Assembly (NCBI GenBank): GCA_012295275.1
Contig: CM022667.1
Location: forward strand, 1,867,001-1,909,500
Reading direction: 5' to 3'
DNA length: 42,500 bases
Origin: Chrysomallon squamiferum
Lineage: Eukaryota > Mollusca > Gastropoda > Neomphalida > Peltospiridae
In this document: in pieces, positions 33,373 to 42,500 of the stretch
Position numbering within the stretch: position 1 is the stretch's first letter
Layout: each line of letters starts with the position of its first letter
The notes under the pieces: generated by a model
What the model saw: only the letters and a program-made list of their open reading frames with translations
What the model was told of the DNA's origin: nothing
The model's database searches: none
Program-made: the position numbers and the translations under genes

Positions 33373-34007
33373 TAGCTTTGTAGAAATTATTTAAAGAACG
33401 AAAGGTTCAAAGGTTCCTGTCTCTCTTAATATGTCTCTGTTTTTCTCTAATTTTATTTTGATTTGTCTTTATTTTATTGTGTCTTTTACAGCAGAACCCC
33501 GGCACCCCCCCACCAGAAGTACAAGGTTGACAAAAATAAATAAATAAATAAATTCATTTTAAAAAAACCCCACAAATAACTAATGAAATAAACTAAGGTT
33601 TAAAATAAATAAAGTTACGTAATTCCAAAACTGATTTATACAGTCCCATGATACTGCAAAGTTTTCAGTGAAAATCGTAATTTTATTTATATTTTTTTTA
33701 AATTGAATTAAAACTTCTTTTTTTTAAATCTTTTTTGCTCATAAAGGCTGATAATGGCTGAAATTAGTTATAGAGAGATAAAAAAGAGTTCTCAGTAATT
33801 AGATTTGGGTGTGTTTTACTAAAAAAAAGAGAATAAAATAAAATAAAATGAAATAAAATAATAAAAAATAAGTAAACAGTAATTTAATAATAATAATAAT
33901 AAAAAAATAATAAAAATTTCCTTTCATTGTCGACAGCTGGTATCTAGGGTTCATTGACCAGATATAATCTAACAACCTTGTGTTAAATAAAACCACAGCG
34001 ATAACAA

Positions 34008-34008
<1 letters not shown>
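33373..34008. other. AT-rich sequence with AAAT patches
   Basis: Short AAAT and AAT tracts near 33536-33552 and 33836-33915. No gene; Phe-rich minus-strand frames are composition-driven. Confidence 0.55.
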
Positions 34009-34055
<47 letters not shown>

Positions 34056-34391
34056 GTATGTATATAAAGGGGAAAAGGAAAGAAAAAAAAAAAAAAAAAA
34101 GAATGAACGATAGAAACGATAGAAAAGAAAGAAAGAAAAAGACACTCTCGTAAAATCTAAACAAACACGACACTGCAATATACACACATTAAACACACAT
34201 ACTTACAGATATACATATACGCACAGTCACATTCATTAAACAAAAGAAGAAAAAAGAAACAAACAACCAAAAAAGCAAAACAAACAAAAAGACTACAAAC
34301 ATAAACAAAACAAACAAACGAATAAACAAACAAATATCCTAAAATTCAGCACACACACACGCACAAACACAGAAACATACACACACATAGA

Positions 34392-34436
<45 letters not shown>

Positions 34437-34440
34437 GTCT
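34009..34440. repeat. (TA)n/(TATG)n, purine tract and (CA)n
   Basis: TA then TATG at 34009-34063, an A/G-rich tract with poly(A) to about 34140, AAAC units at about 34255-34335, and a CA tract at about 34394-34433. Confidence 0.9.
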
Positions 34441-34640
34441 TTTAATAAGAATAAGGAAAGTGCGTTTTCTTAAACATTAATGAAATAAATATGCATAAAC
34501 AATTTTAGGCTTCTGAGCTAATAGATGAATTACACAATTTTACAAAGAACTACTTTAAAATAAATATTTCTTTCTTCAAGCAATTCATTCTTGTAAAACA
34601 AAAAAATGTATGTGTGTATGTTTTTCTTCTTTTCTTCTTT
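34441..34640. other. Short unique sequence
   Basis: No feature seen. Confidence 0.45.
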
Positions 34641-35110
34641 TTATTATTATTAGTAGTTAGTATGGTACTAGAAGTAACAGTTGTAGTAGTGGAAGTAGTT
34701 ATAGAAATAGCAGTAGATGTGTGTGGGTGTTAGCAGTAATAGTAGTAATAATAGCAGTAGTAGTAGTGGTAATAATAGCAGTAGTTGTTGCAGTATTAGC
34801 AGTATGGTAATAATAGTTGTAATAGCAATAACAGTAGTAATAATAGTAGCAGTAGTAGCAGTAGCAGTATTAGGAGTAGTAGTAGTAGTAGTAGTAGTAG
34901 TAATAGCAGTAGTAGTAGCAGTAGTAGTAGTATATGTATTAATAATAGAAGTATCAGTGGCAGTAGTTGTAGTATCAGTAGTAGTAGTAGTTGTAGTATC
35001 AGTAGTAGTAGTAGTTGTAGTATCAGTAGTAGTAGTAGTTGTTGTAATAGCAGTAGTAGTAGTAGTATCAGTATCAATAATACTAGTAGCAGTTGTTGTA
35101 ATAGTAGTAC
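34641..35110. repeat. (GTA)n triplet array
   Basis: About 470 bp of GTA/GCA/ATA triplets. A 'GTAGTTGTAGTATCAGTAGT' module repeats about three times between 34958 and 35040. It leaves a 152-codon Val/Ile/Ser frame on the plus strand and a 115-codon poly-Leu frame on the minus strand; neither is a gene. It is the reverse complement class of the 31-32 kb array. Confidence 0.94.
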
Positions 35111-35610
35111 CGTATGACTCTGTGTTTTTCGCAAGAATATCAATAACTTTCGCTGTTCAAATTTTATTTTTTTAAATTAGGAATTAAAATGAAACGATTG
35201 CCTAGGGACAGAATCCAATATTTGTTCATGACTTCGTGTTTTTTTTTTTTTTTTCCTGTGCCTTCATTAATTACGTTTATGAAATAAAGTACAGAATCTC
35301 CAAATGCACCGAGGACGTAAAAACGTTTTCACTGAAACAAGAATAATTGATTTATCCCCTTCATTAATACTGCAAATTTAAATCAAAATTTTTTAGAAAA
35401 AAAATAAAAATAAAAAAGTAATAATAAAAAAAAAAGATTCTGTGAAAATGAAATGAATCGATGTGTAAAGATTATTATTATTATTTTTTAAAAATGTTTT
35501 TGTTGTTTTACAAGATATAATTATTCTGTAGAATATCTCATAATCTAGAATTTGATCAATAAAAATCATCAGAAACTATTAATTATAATTAAAACCTGTA
35601 TGGTATGTAT
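35111..35610. other. Unique AT-rich sequence
   Basis: T run at about 35240-35254 and A runs near 35396-35435; otherwise nothing. Confidence 0.55.
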
Positions 35611-35815
35611 TGAATATTGTGTGTGTATGTGTATGTATGTGTTCTTGTATGTGTGAAAGTGCATGTCTGTGTGTGTATGTGTATATGTGCTATATATATA
35701 AATATATATATATATCTATATCTATATATATATATATAGATAGATATATATATGTATGTATGTATGTATGTATATGTATATGCATATATGTGTGGATGTA
35801 TAATATATTTGTGTG
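35611..35815. repeat. GT/TATG and long TA-rich repeat with inverted symmetry
   Basis: TG units, then a TA-rich stretch at about 35690-35755 in which TATC and GATA segments face each other, so it could form a cruciform. TATG units follow. Confidence 0.88.
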
Positions 35816-35955
35816 TCTTTATTTGACAAACTATAGTTATTTCCCTTGAACTGCTTTTCTTAAGTTTATCCCTCAAACGTAATATTGATTTAATTTATGT
35901 AATTAAATCATTAGTTCATGGAAATAAACCGTCATCATGGAGAGAGAGAGCAACA

Positions 35956-35960
<5 letters not shown>
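35816..35960. other. Short unique spacer
   Basis: Ends in a short GA run at 35940-35950. Confidence 0.4.
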
Positions 35961-35990
<30 letters not shown>

Positions 35991-36048
<58 letters not shown>

Positions 36049-36332
36049 TTTCATATTCTATTCATAATTTCCTTAATGTCCTAGACTTTGAAACTAAAAT
36101 TATTTTGGTATGAATTAAATAACACAGAGAAAGAAACAAATGGCGCAATCACACATCTATAATCACACCATACATATATACAAACAAACAAACACATACA
36201 TACATACATACAGAAGCACGGAAACAAAATCACCGCAAGTCACAGGGATTCTATCATGAGTAGTTTGTATTGTTTTGTTCACAATTTTTCTGTGGACTAC
36301 TGCACTTTTAAAACTGAACTGTTTTAAAATAC

Positions 36333-36337
<5 letters not shown>
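35991..36337 (+). repeat. Dispersed element, copy B, with (AT)n(GA)n head and poly(A) end
   Basis: An AT tract (35961-35990) and GA tract (35991-36046) precede about 290 bp homologous to 32500-32814: the same block order, same strand and same far end (TTTTAAAACTGAACTGTTTT then AAAATACGC). Here the far end runs directly into a 73 nt A tract, which suggests a retroposed end. Confidence 0.6.
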
Positions 36338-36409
<72 letters not shown>

Positions 36410-36625
36410 AAAAAAAAAAAAAATAAAAATAATAAAAAAAAAATAAAATAAAATAAAATAAAACAAAATAAATAAATATCTATATATATATAAATAATAA
36501 ATAATAAAAAAAAAAAAAAAAAAATAAAAAAAATTTAATAATAATAATAAAAATAATAATAAAAATTAAATAAATAAGTAAATAAATAAATAAATAAAAA
36601 TAAAAAAAAAAAACATATAAATAAA
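36335..36625. repeat. 73 nt poly(A) and derived A-rich tract
   Basis: An uninterrupted A run at 36335-36407, the longest homopolymer in the window, decays into (AAAAT)n, AAAT and AAT units. Poly(A) tails are a known seed of such microsatellites. Confidence 0.93.
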
Positions 36626-37159
36626 TACACGTATGTCGGTCAGTTCTTCTGCTCGATGATGACGTAAACACATTTTTATGGCATCAACTTTACGGCTTCA
36701 GTTTTGCTCTCGCAATTAATTCTGGTCATAAAATACTCATTATGTGGCCTGCTTTACGTGACAGTCATTTCACTGTGAAATAAAATATTCATCACTTGTG
36801 AGTTTTGGGTCAAACGAAGATAATGCACAAAAGAAACGTTTACAAAAGATGTCGTTATCAGAACAATGGGCGTATCGTCTTCGTCTCTGTTGTCATGGAT
36901 ACCATCTACAAACGTATTCGATGATTTTACTGTATTTCAGCCTTTGGCTGGACGTGGTTTAGTTTGGGTTTAGGACTGAAGAATATCAAGTTCTAAAAAG
37001 TGTAGAAAATGATTTTTTTTTGTGTGGATGATTCTTTAAGTTGCTGATATGTAAGAATGTCTGGTAGATGATTAAAAATATGTATAATAAAGTTACTGCA
37101 TGATAATAGATTAAAGAAGCAAATTGAAATTTATGATAAAATGGGACGTAATATTTAAT
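36626..37159. other. Unique sequence
   Basis: About 530 bp with moderate CpG; no gene or element recognised. Confidence 0.55.
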
Positions 37160-37400
37160 TTCAGTTTATCATTATCATCACTGTTATCATCATCATCATA
37201 TTCGCATCACCACCATCATCATCATAATCGTCATCTGCATCATTATCGTCATTATCATCATCATCTTCTTCTTCTTGTGCATCATCATCATCATCATCAT
37301 CATTATCATCATTATCTTCTTCTTGTTCTTCTTTTTTCTTTCTTTTCATCCTCCTTACCATCCTTATAGTCTTCCTCATTTATCATCATCATCTTCTTTT
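37160..37400. repeat. (ATC)n/(TTC)n triplet array
   Basis: ATC units at about 37170-37310 mixed with TTC runs, and a short return near 37381-37400. His-rich, Ser-rich and Asp/Glu-rich frames are artefacts. Confidence 0.93.
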
Positions 37401-38662
37401 TCATGTAAAAATACAATCCTTCAGAGTGTACACTTTGAGATTTTTCCTTGCCAGCTTCTTCTTCTTCTCCTCTTCGTTATCAGAAATCCTTGGTATTGAA
37501 TTTGACCCTGTAAGTTAGCGTGTCCTGTAAGCAAGGTTTGTTATAGTCAGACGAAAACTCAATTTTTGTCAGATATCAAGTACAGACAACCATTTCCGTA
37601 CACGAGTTTGGTCGAACGTTAAAGATGAGAAGGGAAGTCAGGTTATTCTGAATGTTGTTGTTGTTCAAAGCTTGTTTTTCATGTAGATGCATCATTGTAT
37701 GGATTCATAATTTTAATGCAGATGGTTCGTTTGGATTTCCACAGTCGTGGGAGTCATATTTTTTTTTTTTTTTTTTTTTTTTAAAGCGACGTTTGTTCAG
37801 TGATGTACAAATTTTATTACTGTATTTTCGTACTGTTATATAAATGACATAATTACAATTTTTATTTATTTATTTATTTTTTTTTTTTTGCATTCAGAAA
37901 GAATAGTTTTGTTTTCAGTATTGTTCGCAGTGTTGTATTTAAACATAGACAGACAGAAGTTTTTTTTGGTTTTCTTTTTTCTTTCTTATTTTATCTTAAT
38001 GATGGTTTAGTTATTTATAATTATTACACGAAAAATCTTCTTGCTAGTTTCATGCTAGTATATAGATGTATAACCTTTGAAAATTAAAATTTAATTTTTT
38101 ACCCTGCCAAATACATCTTTATCGTTGTTATTACTGTTGATATTAATCTATTTCCAAAAGTTGTATTCTTTGTTATTCATAATCCTGGCATTGGTTGGCA
38201 AACATATTAAAAATCACATTTTTAAATTTTCTTCATGCTTAGATCTTTCAATATGATGAAAACTTATTTATATCTTTGATGTCCTGATATTGAACTGATG
38301 GACGCCATTATTTTATTTTTACTCTTTTAAACGTCTTCTATTCTTATTTATAACTTTTTTTTTTTACTCAGTAACCGAGATAAAATTAAAATACGACACA
38401 TAACGTCATTTCCGGTTTCAGACAATCTAAATGCGTCCGGTGGGTCACGATGTTAATTCTGTTACCCAGATATAGAATTAGAGAGTCGTGTACTGCAGTA
38501 ATGTAATACCGTCTACTTTGCCAAGCCATTACTCAGCTTAGCGGTGAAAGCCGCGTGCAAGTCTTTTTAACAAATTCTGTCATGTTTAATATTTTGGGGC
38601 GTCGATGGGATAATTTATTAATACGAGCAACTTAGTGTTGGGGTTACGATGATTGAATACTG

Positions 38663-38668
<6 letters not shown>
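37401..38668. other. Long unique stretch, no gene recognised
   Basis: About 1.25 kb with a T run at 37759-37782, TTTA/T-rich sequence at about 37860-37890 and a T run near 38356-38365. The CpG-bearing part at 38380-38600 has no convincing open frame. Confidence 0.55.
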
Positions 38669-38735
<67 letters not shown>

Positions 38736-38768
38736 AAAGGCGCGCGCGCACACACACACACATACAAA
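38669..38768. repeat. (CT)n followed by (CG)n(CA)n
   Basis: CT at about 38669-38732, then CGCGCGCG leading into CA repeats at about 38740-38762. Alternating purine-pyrimidine CG/CA is a classical Z-DNA-prone sequence. Confidence 0.95.
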
Positions 38769-38842
38769 CCATCTTTCTTTATGCCTTATAAATCACGATA
38801 AGTGACAGGCTTGAAATTCAAAGCGTAATTATTTTCAAAATT

Positions 38843-39100
38843 ATGCAACAGCGCCACACACGTAAAATAGAATACAATACGTTAACTTTACATTATTTGG
38901 AATGGAAACCAGTGTCGTCTAAGCGGATTATAATATCAGTGTCGTTACAACGATACAATGCTTTTGTCAAATTTTTCGGAGCAATATATCACTGGTTTGT
39001 GATGCCCATAACTTCTCATTTTCTGAATAAAAGACAAAGAAAGGAACGAATCATTATTTTCTCCAGCATTTTTTCTGAAGAAAGAAAAAAATGTTATTAA
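38843..39100 (+). other. Unassigned ATG open frame
   Basis: An 85-codon ATG frame without low complexity, basic overall, with a hydrophobic middle (FVKFFGAIYHWFVMPI) flanked by Lys/Arg-rich segments. It ends in a purine-rich tail (SEERKKCY). Codons are AT-ending like the surroundings, so composition gives no support for selection. No family recognised; probably chance. Confidence 0.15.
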
Positions 39101-39640
39101 AAATCTTCAGGCAGTGCCGCGTTCTTTAACCTTTTCAAATTTTATTACTTGTTTATAATAAATATATATCTTTGAGTATCATATTACTGTTGTTGTTATA
39201 ACGCCGAATGTTATTAAAAACTCGATATTCTAAATTAAAAACAGTCCTGGGTAAACATTTTTAAGTAAGATATCTACGACTTTGTTCTGTCTGTAAACAA
39301 ATTAATATTTGTCGTAAAACGTTCATTATTCTTCCATTTGAAGTAGGCCAGTCACGGAAGATCTAATTAAATTTGCATTACTGAAGAGCTCACGAGCAAG
39401 CGGAGATAACTCTAAGTGTAGTTACCGTGAAACGGAGGTCGTCTTAGGCTGAATTTCACACATTTATGGAGTTTGATTTTCTCGATCTTTGTATTTTTAA
39501 ATGTTTTATATTTGTTTTGTTTTTCATGTAAAGCCTTAGGTTTTCCGTTTTAGAAAGTTTTTAAATTTTTTTTATATATTTTGTTTTATCTTAGTCTTTT
39601 GTAGTTTAAGAATCACAGGCTTTGTCAAATGAAGTAGAAC
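39101..39640. other. Unique AT-rich sequence
   Basis: No gene or element seen. Confidence 0.55.
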
Positions 39641-40020
39641 AGAAATTGATAAAAAAAAAAAAAAAAAAATTGTTCTTTAAATATGCTTTGAAATGATTTT
39701 CTTTCTTTCTTTCTTTTTATTTGTTTACTTTAATTAATCAATTAATTATTATTATTTTATTATTTTATTTATTTATTTATTTATTTTTTATTTTTTGAAT
39801 GTTGTTATATGTTGACGAGTGAATGAATTTTTTATTTTTATTTTTTTTATTTTTTTATTTTTTTAAATTTTAATGGTGTTACTTCCTTGTTGACGAGTAA
39901 ACCTACTTATTTATTTACTTATTCTTTATTTATTCGTTCTTATTTACTTATTCTTTATTTATTCGTTCTTTTTTATTTATTTTTTATTTATTCGTTCTTT
40001 CGTTTATTCTCTGACTTGAA
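39641..40020. repeat. A run, T-rich low complexity and 29 bp tandem repeat
   Basis: A run at about 39650-39669, TTTA and T-rich sequence at about 39695-39865, then a 29 bp unit (ATTTACTTATTCTTTATTTA plus TTCGTTCTT) at 39913 and 39942 with a diverged third copy near 39971. Confidence 0.88.
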
Positions 40021-40727
40021 CTCATTTTCTACGTCGTTTTCAAAATGGCGTTTCTCTTTCCTTGCACCGAGTCTTCATCAAACAGGACGCGATCTCATCA
40101 CACTGCTTAATGATAGGTTTGTCAAGATATAAAATACAGCATTACATCATCGCACACGATAACGACGTCGCTGTCAGTAACGACTGCAACCTCTGAAGCC
40201 TCAGCGACGATCGATACTCTGCCAATTTTCTCAACAAATTGACAGACATCGTGCTTTCGTCATTTACACGTCACAAACTGTTTCGATGAAAACTTCTTAA
40301 ACTCGAAATGATTCAACCAACTGTTAACTTATTTTCTTCATCTTCTTTTTTTTTTTTTTTTGATAATAAAGATTTATTTTTCACTTGTTAGCATCATCGG
40401 TGATCAAATTTTATTCATTCTGTCGGCAGTTTTTATTGACTGTAACATAACGTTGGAACTGAGACTTTACCATAAACCACGAACACACTTTCGGTTTTTC
40501 GAAACGAGCTAGCGGGGGAAATTGAACTGAGCAGGAAATTGCGGTGGAGCAAGTCCTCCGGCTTTTAGCCGATATCTTTACAGCTGGTGATTGCCTCTGA
40601 TTGCGTCGTCCGTCAGGCAGTCAGGATTTCTCTGCAGATAACTAAACTCGTGTTCCGTCGTCGACCAGAAATGATTAGACTTGTCAGTGGAAGACCGGAG
40701 CAAAGTAAGGTTCCCGTTCAGGAAAAA
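40021..40727. other. Unique CpG-containing sequence
   Basis: About 700 bp, non-repetitive apart from a T run near 40349-40361. A plus-strand frame from 40587 enters the minisatellite and begins on TTG; not called. Confidence 0.5.
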
Positions 40728-41625
40728 TATGTGTCCAGTGAAAAAAAAAAAAAAAGCAGCTGTATAATGATGTGTACAGTAAAAAAAAAAAACTAGCAGC
40801 TGTATAATGATGTGTCCAGTAAAAAAAAACAGAAAAAAGAAGATAAACTAGCAGCTGTATGATGATGTGTCCAGTATAAAACCAGAAGATAAACTAGCAG
40901 CTGTATGATGATGTGTCCAGTAAAACAAAAAAGATAAACTATAGCAGCTGTATAATGATGTGTCCAGTAAAACAAAAAGATAAAAAGCAGCTGTAAATGA
41001 AAAAAGATAAACTAGCAGCTGTATAATGATGTGTCCAGTAAAAAAAAGAAGAAAAACTAGAAAATGATGTGTCCAGTAAAAAAGAAGATAAACTAGCAGC
41101 TGTATAATGATGTGTCCAGTAAAAAAAGAAGATAAACTAGCAGCTGTATAATGATGTGTCCAGTAAAAAAAGAAGATAAACTAGCAGCTGTATAATGATG
41201 TGTCCAGTAAAAAAAAAGAAGATAAACTAGCAGCTGTATAATGATGTGTCCAGTAAAAAAAAGAAAAAACTAGCAGCTGTATAATGATGTGTCCAGTAAA
41301 AAAAAAAAGATAAACTAGCAGCTGTATAATGATGTGTCCAGTAAAAAAAAGAAGATAAACTAGCAGCTGTATAATGATGTCTCCAGTAAAAAAAAAGAAG
41401 AAAAGAAGAAAAACTAGCAGCTGTATAATGATGTGTCCAGTAAAAAAAAGAGAAGATAAACTAGCAGCTGTATAATGATGTGTCCAGTTAAAAAAAGAAG
41501 AAAAACTAGCAGCTGTATAATGATGTGTCCAGTTAAAAAAAGAAGATAAACTAGCAGCTGTATAATGATGTGTCCAGTTAAAAAAAAGAGAAGATAAACT
41601 AGCAGCTGTATAATGTCGGGTTTTC
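40728..41625. repeat. ~45 bp minisatellite, about 20 units, E-box in nearly every unit
   Basis: The core GCAGCTGTATAATGATGTGT is followed by CCAGT and a variable A/G-rich linker (about 10-25 nt). Core copies start near 40756, 40797, 40850, 40896, 40944, 41013, 41097 and so on at 38-56 bp spacing to about 41602. Units near 40987 and 41059 are truncated. Cores are almost identical while linkers vary in length. A 154-codon minus-strand frame (41181-41645) repeats a THHYTAA motif but shifts phase with the linkers, so it is not a convincing gene. Confidence 0.95.
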
Positions 41626-41766
41626 TGATGTTCTCTGACAAGCATGTCCTCAGTTAGACGTACAGAATGTATCAGTGTTTTCCTCTGTTATTTCTGATAT
41701 ACGTTTTCTTTACCCAGCTGTGTATAATGACGGGTTTTCTGACAAGAAGAACAAGAATCATTTTCA

Positions 41767-41797
<31 letters not shown>

Positions 41798-41877
41798 GCA
41801 GGATTAGACGTATACAGAAAGAATCAGTCTTTTCTTTTCTCTGTTTTTTTTTTTTCTTCTGAAACAGACGTTCTTCA
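41603..41877. repeat. Tandem duplication at the end of the minisatellite
   Basis: CAGCTGTATAATGTCGGGTT at 41603 recurs as CAGCTGTGTATAATGACGGG at 41715. TTAGACGTA at 41654 recurs at 41804 with ATCAGT following in both, and both end in TTTCTGA/CTTCTGA before an ACGTT block (about 41705 and 41868). A (TTTA)n tract at 41765-41800 has been inserted in the second copy. The first 30 bp match the minisatellite core, so that array probably grew from this sequence. Confidence 0.7.
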
Positions 41878-41880
41878 TTC

Positions 41881-42500
41881 AAATAGGCGTGTCTGTTTAG
41901 AGATAATGACATTTTCTTTTTGTGTGTTTATATAATCTAAAAGATGTGTGAATGTTTGGCCAGTGTACATATTTGGTGATTTTTTAATGTTTTAATTTTG
42001 TAATTTCTTTTAAAAAAAAAATTTTTTCGGTTATAGAAATGTGATATAGCAGAAAATCTTTTTCTTTTTTTTTTCTTCCCATTTAGGCCATCATGTACAA
42101 ATTTCTGTGGAAAACATATTCTTTTGTTTTCTTGTTTCACTATATCAAACAGCGTATACGTCTGTATAAAATATAAGATTTTATATCTCTGTCTCTGTTA
42201 CGTTAATTTATTCAGCAAGTTCAAAAGTTCTTCGTGTCCAGTTCACTGAAAGAAACATTTGTCTTCAGAAAATAATGTTATGTTATTCTCTATTGTTTAA
42301 AATCGTAATCATATGTGGTTCATATTGTGTGTGCACAGAAAGGCATACTTTAAATCTAAGCATCCAGCTATAACTGTCTCTACATTCTTTAATTCATAAG
42401 ACTTATTTAAATATGTCGTGATTCCATTACTGTTATAATTATGTAAGAATTTGAGGAAGCGACATTCACAAAGAGAAGCAGACGACAGATATATTTACAC
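41881..42500. other. Unique AT-rich sequence to the window end
   Basis: Short A/T runs near 42012-42025 and 42061-42074. No gene, RNA gene or element recognised. Confidence 0.55.

Noticed and set aside
34717-35175. 152-codon Val/Ile/Ser frame, with a 115-codon poly-Leu frame antisense
   Set aside because: Both are phases of the (GTA)n array; neither has a non-repeat domain.
40728-41625. CRISPR-like array of regular repeats and spacers
   Set aside because: The 'spacers' are variable-length A/G-rich linkers, not unique sequences; there are no associated genes and the DNA is eukaryotic in character.
41181-41645. 154-codon minus-strand frame with repeated THHYTAA segments
   Set aside because: It is the minisatellite read antisense. 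Linker length changes shift the phase from unit to unit, and the region has no start context or flanking domain.

Overview
This is 42.5 kb of AT-rich, non-coding, repeat-saturated DNA from a eukaryotic nuclear genome. It contains no gene that I can identify. The dense mix of (CT)n, (CA)n, (ACT)n, (AAT)n, (AAAT)n, (TATG)n and long A or T runs, with short unique stretches that keep many CpGs, fits an invertebrate metazoan. A lophotrochozoan such as a mollusc (cephalopod or gastropod type) is my best guess from texture alone; nothing here fixes the species. Prokaryotic features such as operons, ribosome binding sites and CRISPR arrays are absent. Almost every open frame over 60 codons is a by-product of a microsatellite (poly-Leu, Ser-Leu, Thr-His, poly-Asn, Cys-Val).

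Layout. 1-7.1 kb: unique AT-rich sequence broken by homopolymers, a (CT)n tract at 1451-1539 and a degenerate (ATTC)n block at 5581-5880. 7.3-7.7 kb: a diverged ~125 bp tandem duplication. 7.7-9.5 kb: a strongly A-skewed low-complexity block with one unique island. 10250-10626: a short DNA transposon with pogo/Tigger-like terminal inverted repeats. 10.8-15.1 kb: triplet and tetranucleotide arrays around a degenerate minisatellite rich in TGACG at 13746-14172. 16.0-17.4 kb: CpG-rich unique sequence. 17.4-20.1 kb: minisatellite and (CA)n/(ACT)n/(GA)n arrays. 20.2-20.9 kb: a 123 bp tandem repeat whose units carry a palindromic forkhead-type motif, then a 77 bp duplication. 20.9-31.0 kb: unique patches alternating with CT, GT, ACT, TATC, AAT and A-rich tracts, with a cluster of consensus regulatory motifs at 27821-27885. 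31.1-32.35 kb: a large (ACT/GCT)n array with a near-identical 390 bp duplication. 32422-32814 and 35991-36337: two diverged copies of one dispersed element, the second ending in a 73 nt poly(A). 34.64-35.11 kb: a (GTA)n array. 40.73-41.63 kb: a ~45 bp minisatellite of about 20 units, each normally with CAGCTG, running into a ~110-160 bp duplication.

No genes can be shown to work together. The window is best read as intergenic or intronic DNA shaped by slippage, minisatellite growth and small transposons. The most interesting signals are the tandem arrays that multiply recognisable transcription-factor palindromes, the motif cluster at 27.8 kb, and the repeated perfect TGACGTCA octamer. A few non-repetitive open frames are listed as unassigned; none matches a family I recognise.
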